Shown piece after piece: positions 13,072-25,482 of a stretch of DNA of 64,000 nucleotides (position 1 is the first letter of the stretch; every line of letters begins with the position of its first letter). The notes under the pieces were generated by a model. The model was not told the origin of the DNA, did not search any database, and saw nothing but the letters and a program-made list of their open reading frames with translations. Source of the stretch: Brachypodius melanocephalos (taxonomy: Eukaryota > Chordata > Aves > Passeriformes > Pycnonotidae); the NCBI GenBank assembly GCA_013398615.1, contig VZSR01000393.1, forward strand, positions 4,960,888 through 5,024,887, read 5' to 3'. Made by a program: the position numbers and the translations under genes.

Positions 13072-14868
13072 TTCAGTTTATATTAATAATTTGTATGCAT
13101 AGAAAAATGTTTAATCTCTCCAGATTAAACATTTACATGTCCTCTGGGACCCTTGTAAAGCAGGCAAACAGCAGTGGTACATAGTGCTAGTCTTCCACAG
13201 GAAAAATGGATGGAAATCCAACTCTGGTTACTTAACAGGGTGACTGGTACAGCAGAGCATCTCCATTAGTCTGCTACTAATGGGAGCAGTAATGGGAACC
13301 AGGTCAGAAAAATGCATTTCTTTGACTAAAGGATGTAACCTCAGCTTTCATATATGGATTATTATAGTGAAGCTGTTAGCTATCTGTCATCAACCAAATA
13401 GCTATTTAGCTGATCAGGGAAAAATAATTAAATCATCATGGTGTGAAAATATCTGAAAAAAATGATGCCTAAAACCTAAAATGTTTTCTTCTAGACAGCA
13501 GACACTGGGCAGGTACTATTTGGGAAGACTAAATTGTTTTCTACATTGTTTTCGTGAGAAAGTTGTTACCAATTCTTGCTACTCAGCTTTTTCATGGTTA
13601 GAACACTTTCCTCCAGACTGAGAAGCACATCCTTGGAGTCTGTGGCTAAAAACCTGACATTTCCCTTCATTCCTCACTACGGTGCTGGTGGCCATTCTCA
13701 GAGGTTTGGATCTTACCACAGGCCCTTCCTGGAATCTTGACTAGTCTGTGTTCAAAACATATTTTTTCACCCCAGGGTGGTACCAGGTAGCCCTAAGTCG
13801 ATGTGGAGATCTCCTGAATTCCCTGCCTTCTTCCTCTCATCCCCATGAGCAGCAAAGCCCTTACCCTGTGAGCCAGGGGCTGTGTGAGGAGGAGGAGGAG
13901 GCACCAGGCACAGGGCTTTAGGAAATGTCTGCTGCCTTGCAGGGTGTTACCTGTTGCTGCTTAGTAGGTGTTTGTTTCTTTTCAACACTAATCTCTCTCA
14001 AAATATTTAACTCAAAAACCTTGGAGGCTTACAGAACAGAGAGAAAACTGGCAGAGCCAGCTCAGGGCAGGCTTTGCAGCTGCCCTTTCCTGGGAAGGGG
14101 GTGCATGGGAAAAGCCTGCTTTTGGGAAGATGTGCAATAGGATATTACTTCATTTCTCTCTGGAACAACTCCTCCTGAATTCAGTCCATTCCAGCTCTGT
14201 GTGCTGTAGTCTCAAGGGAAGGATCAAGTCCTAAAAGTTATTTATTATTTTTTGCTGTGATTTTCTTTGCTCACCCAGGGTTATGGGACCTTGCTCTGGG
14301 TTCTCAGTTGGGCTGGTACGTCTTGTCAAACCCAAAGTGAAAGCAAGACCTGCCCAGTTCCCAGGCTGACCCTGCCCACACCTCCCTCAGCCCTTCTTGC
14401 CCAACCTTGAAGCCATTTGACCCTCTCCTCCCTGAGCCTTTGTCCTTCAGCATCCCCCAAAGTGCTGATCCCTGCAGCACTTCCTGCCCTTCCTGCTGCC
14501 CCCTCTGCACAGTTCAGCCTCCTCCACCACCAGCTTCATCTTGTCTCCTCTCACCCTCCTACATCTTCTCATGACTTCAAAACATTTCTCCTGCCTGATT
14601 CCTGCCTCTGGCTGTCGTCTCACCACCTCTTCTGCCTCCACATCTTTACGTATGATTCAACTGCCTTTCAGTCCCATGATCAAGCAAAATGGACAGATGG
14701 GGGCACAGAGGAGCCCGTGACGTGGCTTTGCTCTAATCTTGGGTTTTCCCTGTCTTTGCTCCTTTGTTTGTGGTTACCCCTTGCTGTGCTCCCGCGATTT
14801 CTAACACAGATGATAAATTAGGACAGTGGGACTGTAAAAGATAAGGTAATAACAGAAATGAAATAGCA
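13072..14868. other. Unique noncoding sequence, no gene seen
   Basis: AT-rich to about 13560, then GC-richer (13600-14800). A 134-codon plus-strand open frame (14417-14821) lies in a C/T-rich stretch, begins at TTG, has no recognisable domain and is overlapped by minus-strand frames. No gene is called. Confidence 0.6.
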
Positions 14869-14928
14869 GGCCAGGATTTTAGATGGAGTAAATCAGCTGC
14901 TGATCTAAACCAGCTGGGGATTTGGCCC
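14869..14928. mobile_element. Relic of an amniote hairpin-type interspersed repeat (arms fused)
   Basis: The segment starts GGCCAGGATTTT, continues GGAGTAAATCAGC, and then reads GCTGATCTAAACCAGCTGG and GGATTTGGCCC. Its two ends are near reverse complements. This matches the pattern I know from reptile and bird genomes, in which a 'detect-and-mirror' element has GTGTAAATCAGC on one arm and GCTGATTTACACCAGCTG on the other and ends in GATCTGGCCC. The central part present at 36425-36508 is missing here. The family name is not assigned. Confidence 0.5.
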
Positions 14929-15879
14929 ACTCTAAAATGAAACTGTAGGATACGAAGAATCCATATAATTATTCCCCAAAGAACACTTCTGTCATGGTGC
15001 CAGACTGATGTTTCTATTCTTGTTTTTAAAATGATGTATTTTAGAAAGTGATTGTCTCACTATTGCCCACCTGTGGTCACAATATTGGTTCTTTCAGAAG
15101 TGAACATGCCAAGTCCTTTAGGCACTCAGCGGTGCCTCTTGAAATGGCTCCCTTCAGCACCTGGAGTTTCTCTTAAAAACTGCTAATCCAAAAAAGAAAC
15201 AAGGTTCCTTTCCCTGCCCGGGTTAGGCAGCAGCAGAACGCTGCACCTCAGAGTCTTATGGTCAAAATTTGCCTTGAATTCCAGATTGTGCTTTTGAGTT
15301 ATTGACCTTCCTGCAAGCCCCCTTCAGTGCTGAACCCAACCCTCTGCCAGGAAGGGCTTCTCGTGGAGGTCAGTGGAGGCTGTACATGGTGGGGTCTGAG
15401 CCATGGGAAAGTGTTCCTTGTTAGGGGTCCTGTGCTGGGAAGATTTGGAATCTTCCAAATTTGGTTTGTGTGGGTTTGGTTTGTGTCACGTGTCCGTGCG
15501 CACCCAACACAGAACATTCAAGAATGGACTCCTCTATTTCTTCCAAAATTTGGTGGAAGGCAGCAGGTTGCCCCCTTCTTTTGGCAAGAAGGATGGCATT
15601 TATCATCATATCCAATGTCACCCGCTTTTTTCTCGGCTCAAGTTTATTTCTGTGTTTGCTGCTTTGCATGACCAGGCAAGGAGTGAACCTGAAAGCTTGA
15701 GCTCCAGAGTGCTATGAGAGCTGGGCTTTCTAGATGGCAGTCTGAAGTCTCCTATTGCTTGTGATCTCTATCAAAATGCAAGCCAAGGAGATAGTCTTTA
15801 CCAATCATTAACAGCAGGGCTGGCACAAAGGGCTAAGTCTAGTAATCGTACTAAAAAAAAAATAAATTAACAACTCTCA
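14929..15879. other. Unique noncoding sequence, no gene seen
   Basis: Several overlapping open frames up to 114 codons lie at 15300-15720 on both strands in a stretch with few stops. None has a domain signature and they contradict each other in frame and strand. An A-rich run occurs near 15853-15863. Confidence 0.6.
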
Positions 15880-17110
15880 CCGTAGGCTTAGTTCAGCCCC
15901 ACCAGCCGTGACATGTCCTTTCTTGCACGCAGCAACAAAAATAGACCCAACTACTGAAGGAGAAAAAAAAAAAAGAAATAAAAGAAAACCCAATTTGTTC
16001 CCTATTAAGCTGCTGAAAAGCTTAAACCCATTTCTATTCCAGTTAGTAGCTAAGTGAAAATGTAACTACTTTATATATTTCACTAGAATTAAACTTAAAC
16101 CTACAGAATTAGGTTTATTAATTTCTGTCAGTGCTCAATGGGGAAATAAGAGTGCCCATTCATTAAGGATACACAATTACTGCAGACAAAAATGAAGCAC
16201 AGTGCTATTAACCATAATAAAAATGTTGAACACTGTGGAAATTTTCATTAAATAGAATCTATTCCTTATATGACTCTACTTAATCCTTTCTGTCTTTTTT
16301 CCCCCTTTGTGTTCTCCAACTAATTTTATTTTATTACTTAGCTCTTATGTATGTTTCTTAATGTAATTATGATTAAATATTTTTAGTAGTAAACACTATT
16401 ATTTCATAGAAAAAAAAAAATCTGTCCCCACACTTACTTCAGCAAAAAGTAGTTTTTGGAAAACAATACAAGCATTAAGCAGTTTCTATTATTATTAAAG
16501 CTCATGAAGATCAAAAAGAAACCTACAGAAAATAAAAAAGAAAACTCTATCACCCCATCCACTAAGGTGGAGTTGACTTTGTGGAGGAGATCCATAGGTG
16601 GAGCACCCAGGTAGACCAGAATAAATCCACTGAAATCAACTGAAAATCAGGGTGGTGATTATGACTGAGAAAAATTAAGTACTGAATAAATACAGAATGT
16701 GTTTAGGCTTTGCTAAAAGCATTTAAGCCAAAATAATTATTTGTAACGAATATATTTTCAGATTTTCATTATCTTCACATAACACTTTGGGAAATCACTG
16801 ATCCCTCATGTAGACTTAGAATTCTTTATAGGAAACCATATGTCATCTGAGGGACACAGCTTTAATTGCTTGAGAAGGATCATCAGTTAGTAACTATTAT
16901 ATGGATTAGCTGATGACTTCAACTCATGAAACTCTATTGAAACCAATGGGATTATGATCATTTCCAATAAAAAAAGACTTATCTCCAGTTGAGTTAAAAA
17001 TGAATGTGACAGTGCCTGGTTGAGAGGGTGACCTGTATTTCTTGCATAGAAGCAAATGAATAATAAATAACTCTGTCCTGTTGATCAAAGATATTTATTT
17101 AACCTGAGGG
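15880..17110. other. AT-rich, candidate regulatory block
   Basis: A long AT-rich, gene-free stretch with A runs at about 15963-15975 and 16410-16419. It has many TTAATT/ATTAAA cores and fragments such as CTATTGAAACCAATGGGATT near 16934, which resembles the 'CCATTGAAATCAATGGGA' centre of old amniote palindromic repeats. No open frame was found. The regulatory reading is weak inference. Confidence 0.25.
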
Positions 17111-20100
17111 CTCCATTATTAAAGACCTCCTTAGGAATGTCAGAGGAGATTTTTGCTGATGTTCTTGTGCTCCGGGGTCTTGGGCAGTTCTCAGACTGTC
17201 AGCACTGCACCCACAGCTCCAGCAGGTCTATGGGTTTGGGGAGTAAGGCCACAGAGAGACTTGGATCCCCAAGCCTTGGATTAGGCACAGGAGATGCCGA
17301 ATCTGAGGGCTCAGACTGGACTTCTGCTTTGGATGGCAGGGATCGTTACCAGAACTCACTGAACCCAGACTGACCATTGTTGTTATTTTGGCTTGGCACT
17401 GTGCTTCAGAGCCACGCTCCAGACTTTGAGGGGCTGCTCCCTGCAGTATTTGAGGTGCGCTTTTTTTGCTGTTTTGGTTGGTTGGTTGGTTGGGTTTTTT
17501 TGTCTGAAGTAATTTAAATGCTAAGTTCTGATATAGCAAATTAAGAAGATACACAGGAAACTAAGTGACTATACTGTAAATGAGCCATGTGGGGCAGGTT
17601 GCCTCTCTCTGGACAGAAACATGGACCTTCTGGGGCAAACCTGGGCTCTTTTGCTGGTGCTCACAGGTCCTGGTGAGGGACTGCAGCTGGCTCACTGTAG
17701 GTTTTGTTTGTGCTCTTCAGAGGATGCAATCAAATGCGAGCATGAAGGATTTCTGACCAACCAACTGCTTTGCAGGGACAAGTGGCTCTTGTGCTCACAA
17801 GTAAGGTGGTCTGAATGTGGCCATTTGCACTTAGGAGGGTTTGTATCAAAAGCCTTTTCAGAGCTGGTCACATAGGTTATTTATAGAGCTTTTTCTTGGA
17901 TGACCTGATTGATGATATGCAGATGGTCAAGGGGGCATTAGATTATTCTAAAGCCTTATTGTGCCCAGGGCTGTTTGAAGTCTAGTTGCTTATTTCTCTC
18001 TGTTAATAGCACCTTTCAGTTTGGGCCTTGGTTGCTGGCTTGGATGTTCTGACAGCATCTGTTTCTTTATCCCGTCTCACCAGAGAGCTGAATAGGACAC
18101 TTGTTAGATTTTCTGGCATTTAAGTACTGGAAAAGAAGGCACCCTGAGATAGAAAAGATGGGAAACCAGGAAACCACCATGTCTGTCCACCTCCACATTC
18201 ACCAATAGCACAAACCTCAATTTCCATGAGTTCTGTATTGCTCCTGTAGGACTCCTTTCCACGTTGGGATGTCCTCTGCAGTTGCAGCTCTGAACCAGAG
18301 AGAAATGGTCATGACCTTTCTAGTTCTTGGACTTAATAATGGAAGAAGTGAGGTGTGGAAACATGTAGATGGATTACAGCCAAAACAGACTGTTTTCTGA
18401 ATAGACCTCAACTACTTAACATTCAGTAAACAGCTTCAATACAGGACAGTAAAAACTGCCTGTGCACTTATTACCTTGGTGTGGTTAACTAGGCAGAGTG
18501 TAACCACAGAAATGTGAGTGCATTTCAGTAAACACACAAAATGGCTTCATTTTCAAAGTACAGTAGTTCCCCTAGGTATTCTAAAATCTATTCTTCTGTA
18601 GACAAATATTCATTTTCTTTCTGCATTAATTGTAGCATTGTTGCTGATAATGTTTCTTGCATTATACTCAGCTGCCTCATACTGTGGATAAGAGAAATCA
18701 GATTGAGAGCAAGAACAGAAAATACTAAGTTGCAGCTGCATCTCCTGGGGAAATTATTTGCCATTTCAAATGTCATTTAGCCTGATTCATTATTAAGGGG
18801 GAGTACAAGACACCTCGTGCTTGAAAACTGGTCTGCACAGAAATGGCAAGCTGGTTTTATTGTTGCTGTCCTGATGATGTAACCTTATCAAAATATGCAC
18901 AGGTTCTGTTTTGTCTCCACTTTAAGCATAACCTTTGGTATCCTGGGTAGTGGCTAAATTACTCTGCTCCCTCAGAACAATGCAATTTCAAACACAACAA
19001 ACCCCTCCTGTTGTTAAAGAACATTTATCTGCTTTACTTTCATTTGCATTTTCCATAAATTGAGTAGCAGGAAGTGTGAAACACCTGAAGTTCAAAGTCT
19101 CTGGAATGCACAGATGTTGATTTTCATTATAGACTCCAAAGATTGGCTCCTAAGCAACACTGCAGAGATTTTTGTGTAACTTAACCACCTTCCATTCGTG
19201 TGCTGGGACTCTGGGAACTCTCCAAAGAGCAATACAGCAGATTCCTGGAGGACTGGGAATGACTGGTGTGCCAGAGTGAGAATTGAAGTTATTGTCAAGT
19301 AACCTTTTGATTGTCTGGTAGGATATTTCCTTAGTCTGATTCGGTTTCTTTTTAAAGATAAAGATGAAAAATTCCAAAATGCTTTTGTTCTTTTACTACA
19401 CCTCTACCCAAAGACGTGTGAGTGCGTTGGTGACTCAGACTGGAGGTTGCCCTTCTCTTACTTTGATATTTATAACTCACAACAGTGTGTGCACTCCATG
19501 CTCCCACAGCTTTGCTTGTGCTGCCTGCTCAGATTTTCTCCTCTGACACAAACCAAGGGATGCAACTCCCCCCACACAATTTGCTGGGGTTGGACCTCTG
19601 GGGGTTTCACGAGATTTCCCTCCTGAAATGTTCACACAGCATCTTGGACATCTCTGTCCACAGCCCTGTTTGGGAAGCAGATCTGTGCCTGGGTGAACCT
19701 GGGTGGGGTATTTTATACTTTGTGTTGTGTAGAGCAGTCTTGGTACTGGGATTTAGAAGACTATAAATTTATAAGACTGGAGCTTTTCTTTTGTGCACAG
19801 GGTGGAAAGATGAGTGTTTAACCTGTGGGTTCATGTCCAGATAATAACACATGATGTTTTCTGCAAGAACCATCCAACACAGGTTTGGCACAAAATTTAT
19901 TTCCTTCAGCAAAGGGGAAATTTTGGTTTAAAATTCCAGTCCTCCCTTTGCCATCTACACCAACGCAATCAGCAAACTCCATCTTGGCTAAATGCATCTA
20001 AAGGTGTATATTAATGTTTATTGTCTAATGAGTGCAAGAATTTTCTTGTCATCCTACAGCTTTGCCTCTTTTACCCTGTGGAAGGAGACATTCCAATTGA

Positions 20101-23100
20101 AAATTTTGGATTACAGTTATAGGTCAAATGAAACAAGTCACCAATGACACATATTTGTGCACCTTCATCTGAAGATTAAACTGTTTCAAATTGCCAAGCA
20201 CATCATGTGTAGATCTAATATGAATACTGTGTTTGAATTGACTAATGCACGTGTAGAAAAGAGGAGATGACAGAAATAAAATCGCACTGTGGTACCATTC
20301 ACGAATATTTCCCAATTTTCCATTATTCTCTTTATTGGAGACTTCCAAAGGCCAGTTTCAAGCAAGATAGAGACCAAGTTGCTTTGTCACTAACAGCAGT
20401 GTTAACCTGTCTACTTCACACCTCTTATCAAACCCATGTCTTCATGAAGAAATGAAAAATCCCTGCAAATGGTTCTGAAGGATTAGCAGAGGTGTGAAAT
20501 CTCACCTTGCACAAGAAACATCTTTTGCTCTCTTTGTCACTTGTGTGTGATTTCGTGATTGTGAGTATTGACTTTTCCTGTCAGGCGTTCGGGCAGTGGA
20601 TGCTGACAGATGTCTGCATCAATCATCAGAGCAGTCTTGAGGATGTGACCCATACATTGAGAGGAGATAGAGCCTTGTATTGAATTATAGCCAAAACGCA
20701 CTCAACAGAATTGTGGCCAGGTCAACTTTGCCCCTCACTGATCCTCAGCAGGTCGTTCAGGCCGGTTTAAGTCTAGCCAGAGGGTCGGCATCCCTGGGAA
20801 CAATTTGGGATTAGTTTATTCTTTAACTCACAAAGCAAGGACAGTATTTCCTTTATTCAGTGTAGCCAGAGCTGAGCTCCGTTAAAATTCATGAACATTG
20901 GTGGATAAATTCCTTTAGTTTGAGAAGGTGATAAAAATGGCGAGTGCAAGCAAGTTTTGCATACTTGTCCTTTTCTTTCAAAACCTTGTCGTGATGATCT
21001 TGGCTACCTCGCAGTGCTGTGCTGTTAAATCATCCAACAGGGAGTGATGCAACACCAGACATGTGCAGAACCTGCTTGAATGGCACACAAAATTGCTGTG
21101 CTGGTTCGTGGGGATGAGTCAGAGGAGGAAGTGGCTGCAAGAGCATCGCACAAAGTATAAAGAATCTGAGGTAAAAAATGTGAAGAAGAGTGTTAGGGGT
21201 GAGGATGCTGGATCTTCACATACAGATAAAACAGTGCTGAAATGCTGATGAAGTGAACATCATTTCAGAGCACATGAAACCTACAATTTACATCAACTGA
21301 ATGTGAAGAGGGAAAAGAACAAACACGAACTATTATGGAAACAAGTTCAGCCATATTTGTAAAGAAGCAAATCTTGTGATGGCGCGTGCACATATTTTAG
21401 TGCGTGCTCTGCAGTATGAGAACATTCACTTCTACTTGAAATTCTGCAATTTGCCTATTTGTTCTGAGCAATAACCAAAAAAGAGCTAGCTTATGAAGCA
21501 TTTGGCCATCTAGTTTTTCCTCTGTTGATGATGGTCTGCAATGGGAGGGGCTTTCTGCAGTGAGTGCAAAGGGTGTTTAAGGCCAACTCCTGCCAAATCT
21601 CAGTTCAGGTCTTTTTGGTCAATGTTGCTCTGAAAGGGCTCAGTTGTGTTGTGTCTACTCGAGGGACTGATGGTGTGGTGTTGCTGCTGAGGATCCAGCT
21701 CAAATGTGTCCTTCCCTGTTGATGTTCCTGTTGTTTCAGTCACTGTCAGCTGGCTTTGCACTGACCTTAGAGACTGTGACTTCAGCAAAAGTATAATTTG
21801 TTTCTCTTCTCTTCTGCAGAGCAAAATCACCCCCTCTTTGATTTTTGTTTATTACTGCTAATAAGGCATTCTCAAATCCTTCATTATTAAAGGAAACTGA
21901 GGACTGGTTCAAGTGATATTCCAAGTGACATCAAGTTTGAAGGAATCAGTTACGTTCTTTAGAGAGTCAGAGAGAAATACTGAAATTATCAGGATTACCA
22001 AAATCTCCTGAGAGGTTTTTTAAGTAAAACAAGTTTATTTTATAAGTGTAAAACATGGTATCAGGTTCTGCAAGATGGGATATTTAAGAGTCCTACAAAA
22101 TGTTAATGCACGCTTTTAATGGGACTGTAAGAAAACTGAGGCGGGGTTCAGTTTCTCCCTAAGAAGGAAGAGATCACAAAGCAGAGATTCCTGCATTTCT
22201 GGAAAAATGAGCAGCAATAGTTTTCAAAGTATAGTACCAGGTACAGTGAGAACTGTCTGTGTCTGAAATATATGTGAATACCGAGTGAATACTCCAATTT
22301 TTTTTAAAAAAAACTTGAAGACAAGAGGCAAGCCAAATTTTTTTTACAAGCATCTCAGGTGTTACCAGTGACCAGAGCAATTGTAGGAATAGTGATTCTA
22401 ACCAAAAGAGTCTTCCAAGATTTGTCACATCAGGTAAAATTAGACGAATAGCAAGGAATTAACAGAATGTTTTCAGCAAACTGAAATGAAAATAATAAAA
22501 TCTTCCCCACTTGAATTTTTTTTTCCAGTGAAGTAGGAGAATACAATGAATTTTTGTTTGCTGGCCGAAAAATCAGACCTAGACACAAGAAGTTGGGTGA
22601 TATTCATGGACCAAAAATATAAGTTTTCTTTCAAAGTTTAAAAAATAGCTTCAGTGTAATAGAACTGAAAATAATCTGCTTTTGGGAACCAGGGTGTTTG
22701 TAGTATATCAGATAAAATAGCTCTCTTGGATTTTTTTCCTGCGATCACATTGTTAAAAAGCTTTTAAATTTATGTTGTTGTTTTGGCAAAAAAAAAAAAA
22801 TGAAATTGATGAAAAATTATGGCTGACAATGCAAGTTGGAGTGAATAACTACACATATATGTTGGTTTTGAATAACTATAAATCTAGAATTCTACCAGCT
22901 CAACTTATGGGAGGCTTTCAGCACAGTCAACCACAAAATGCAGTTGAACCACTCACAGAGCGTAATTAGAGCAGATGCTGGTATAACATCCAACTGCTGT
23001 TCACGCTTTATTATGTTAAATCCTGCCTTTCCTGTTTATTTGGGTTTGGGTTTTTTTTTCTTCCTTCCCTAATACTTACCAAGACAGCTTTTAAAAATTC

Positions 23101-23559
23101 CCCACTAAAAGCCCGGAAGGACCTTGCTGTTTTATTCCAGGAGCAGCCCAGAACAGTTTTGTGAGCGTGTCTGTGTGTGAGATCGGTTCTGTATGGTGTA
23201 TTTCAAAAAGAAAAGTCGTATTTTGGCTAGTAATGAGGCGCCTATAACTGGGCAGCATCAGGACCACTTATGATTGAATTCAGGTTGCACTGAAAACTTC
23301 AGGTTTATTCCCAGCTTTTTACCTGTGAATGGGCCTGACACGTTACTGCTTTTCTGCTCTTCTCTCTCCCAAACTTCTCTTTCTCCTCCTCCAGTATCTT
23401 GTGAAGCGGAATGAGATCTTAGTCTTGGTTGAGACATCAGGTCAGTATTGTGATATAAATAAAAGTAAACAGAACGTAGGTTGAGGAGACTCATAAATTC
23501 ACCCCACTGAATAAAAACTCTGTGGGTTTTTTCCTTTTTTTTTTTTTCCTTCTGAATTT
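17111..23559. other. Unique noncoding sequence with simple repeats, no gene seen
   Basis: Contains (TTGG)5 at 17474-17493, A13 at 22788-22800, T13 at 23535-23547 and an ATTTGCAT octamer at 19042-19049. Open frames reach 108 codons (17228-17554, minus) and none is domain-bearing. No retroelement was recognised. Confidence 0.6.
17474..17493 (+). repeat. (TTGG)5 microsatellite
   Basis: Five perfect TTGG units followed by a G/T run, in unique sequence. Confidence 0.9.
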
Positions 23560-24260
23560 ATTATAAATGGTTTGAAATGAAACTCTCCAGCTGACAGAAG
23601 ATCATTCAGCATTAGCTATTTAAGAACTTTCACTGAGATAGAGTGAAATACGTTTGTTATTTATGAAGTTCATCTCACAAGTTCCCAATTTGGTGAAAAC
23701 TGTTTTATTTTGCTTCACATTTGAAACCTGCAAATAGCTGAGTTAATTTAACTAAAATGAGCATTCTCAAGATGACCTGTAAAGGGGGAAAAAAAATCCA
23801 ACCCAACTGTACTTTAATCTAGAAACCATCAAAGCCTTCTTGACACATGTATTATTGTAGGGCTCAGAAAAAATAAACAGTTTATGTAGAAGATTAAGAG
23901 AGAGTTTGGATTTTGCTTTTGACATATCTTGTCTCCAAATCTTAGCTGAGGATTTATTAGAACACTATCATGTCAAAGCTACCTCATTTATATGATAACA
24001 CATCTGTAATGTTTTACAAGTGCAGCAGTCCTCGTTCAGAATGTTGCTCTTTAAGTCCTAAATTACAGTACCTGGAGAGGTATGCATAATTATAGTGCAT
24101 GTTAGCAAATGATAGGATGCATTTTCCCCTAGGCTCTCTGCATTAATCATCAGCAGAGTGGGTGCAATAAAATCATAATTGCTTCTTCAAAAGTTATAAT
24201 CTAACTTATACAACTTTAAGTTAGTTGTATGGCAATACGATATCGACTGTCACGGAGCGA
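23560..24260. other. Candidate conserved noncoding block with interleaved inverted repeats
   Basis: High-complexity AT-rich DNA with many ATTA/TAAT cores (for example CATTAATCATCAG near 24142 and ATGCATAATTAT near 24082). At 24201-24230, CTAACTT, ATACAAC, AAGTTAG and GTTGTAT form two overlapping inverted repeats in A-B-A'-B' order. There is no open frame. Enhancer-like character is inferred. Confidence 0.28.
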
Positions 24261-25067
24261 GCCCGTTTCCTTCATTTCCTTAAAATTAAGGTAGTGTTGC
24301 TTGGTGGTGAACTGTAATTAGCATCATTTTCATTTACAGATTTGGGTTTTAGATCCTGAGTGAGTGCACGATGGTGTAAGCTCCGAGCTTGATGAAACCA
24401 TGCTGATTTACATGAGCTGAGGGCCTCTGGGCTGATCTCTGCTTGTTTGTTGGGCTGCCTGCAGTCAGCTGGGTGGATCATTAACCTCTTCTGTCTCCTG
24501 AACCGGCAGCTGTAGCTGAGAAAAAAAGGCAGTGTCAAGGGAAGGAGTTATTTTATGCAAGAATCCCGGGTTGTATTCCTCGGTTTGGGTATGGTTTTTG
24601 CTGCAGAGGGTTGAGTTGATGCACCAGCTGTGACAGGGAGCAGTTTGTCACTTGAGGAGGTCTGGCACTCCCTCTGTCCCACCTGCCTGCTCAGGTAACT
24701 CCGCTGGTGTCAGCGCTGGGGATGCTTTGACCTCACGGTGATTCAGCCCCGAGTTGTGAACTGGCAGGAGCCCGGATCCCGCCCCTCTCCACGGCGGAAA
24801 GGTTTCATGCTGGTCTTGCTTCCTGAATTCACTCATTTTCTTGTCAGATGGACGGCAATGACCCTGTGTAATAGGCAAGTGTAGGATGGAACCAGTTAAA
24901 GGTACTCTCATTAGCTGTCATAGAGCCAAGCCTACCATCAGAGATCAAAGCAAAGCTTTAATTATTTAGGAAACATCACTGATGTAATCAATACACCTTA
25001 CAAAAACAATTGTTTGGCTCCCATTCATTGCTTCTTAGGCTGATAGATATGCACAGAGAGAGAGGCA
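24261..25067. other. Noncoding, with a CpG-enriched patch at 24702-24796
   Basis: Eight CpG dinucleotides fall within about 95 bp in otherwise CpG-poor DNA. The patch lies inside an 87-codon ATG-initiated minus-strand frame (24648-24911) without recognisable domains. It is too short for a CpG island and no promoter element is evident. The stretch after 24912 is AT-rich and complex (ATTATTTAGGAAACATC, ACAATTGTTTGGC). Confidence 0.4.
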
Positions 25068-25138
25068 TGACATGCATGTGTACACACACACACACGTGTG
25101 TATATATATTTATATGCACACATATAGACAACACACAT
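25068..25138. repeat. CA/TG/TA composite microsatellite
   Basis: (AC)7 at 25082-25095 is directly followed by GTGTGTATATATAT and then mixed ATAC/CACA steps. The AC run abutting GTGTG makes the tract partly self-complementary. Confidence 0.9.
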
Positions 25139-25337
25139 AAAATGAAGTTTCTACTCTTTGAAGTTTGGCCAAGTTTTCCATGTGGTTGCAGCAGCCGTGT
25201 CCACAGGGCCTATCTGAGACCCAAGGGACTCAGAAGGATAATGGATGTGATAGTAAAGCAAGTTTTTTCAGTTTTGCACAATCCTATTCCTTAAGATCAG
25301 GTCTGTAAATTAAGATGTGAACCTATATATATTGAAG
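25139..25337. other. Unique noncoding sequence
   Basis: Nothing recognisable. It is covered by the tail of a 94-codon open frame that also spans the dinucleotide repeat, so it is not gene-like. Confidence 0.5.
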
Positions 25338-25482
25338 GCTGGATCCTGCAAACAAGGCGTTCTGGCCCCAATCCAGTAAAACAATATATGTTTTAAAATT
25401 AGGTGCATGTCTTGTTATGGTACGACTTCAAAGGGACTTCTTTTTGCTTAAAATTAAGTACACGCTTAAACACGTGCTTAAG
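25338..25482. mobile_element. Relic of a palindromic amniote interspersed repeat
   Basis: Diagnostic pieces in order are GCTGGATCCTGCAAAC, GGCCCCAATCCAGTAAAAC, GGTGCATGTCTT, ACTTCAAAGGGACTTC, TGCTTAAAATTAAGTACACG and CTTAAACACGTGCTTAAG. This is the layout of an old repeat common in turtle, crocodilian and bird DNA. One arm reads CCCAATCCAGCAAA...GTGCTTAA, the centre is a TTGACTTCAATGGGACTAC core, and the mirror arm has TGCTTAAAGTTAAGCA. The copy is well diverged. A second copy lies at 62672-62755. I recognise the pattern but do not assign a catalogue name. Confidence 0.65.

Noticed and set aside
14417..14821. 134-codon plus-strand frame
   Set aside because: TTG start in C/T-rich DNA that produces Ser/Leu/Pro-rich translation by composition.
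19584..19600. GGGGTTGGACCTCTGGG resembling a CR1 3' phrase
   Set aside because: No downstream CCTTCCAAC or terminal microsatellite and no upstream CR1 sequence.
24648..24911. 87-codon ATG-initiated minus-strand frame over the CpG patch
   Set aside because: No domain and no promoter or splice context. Openness is explained by GC content.
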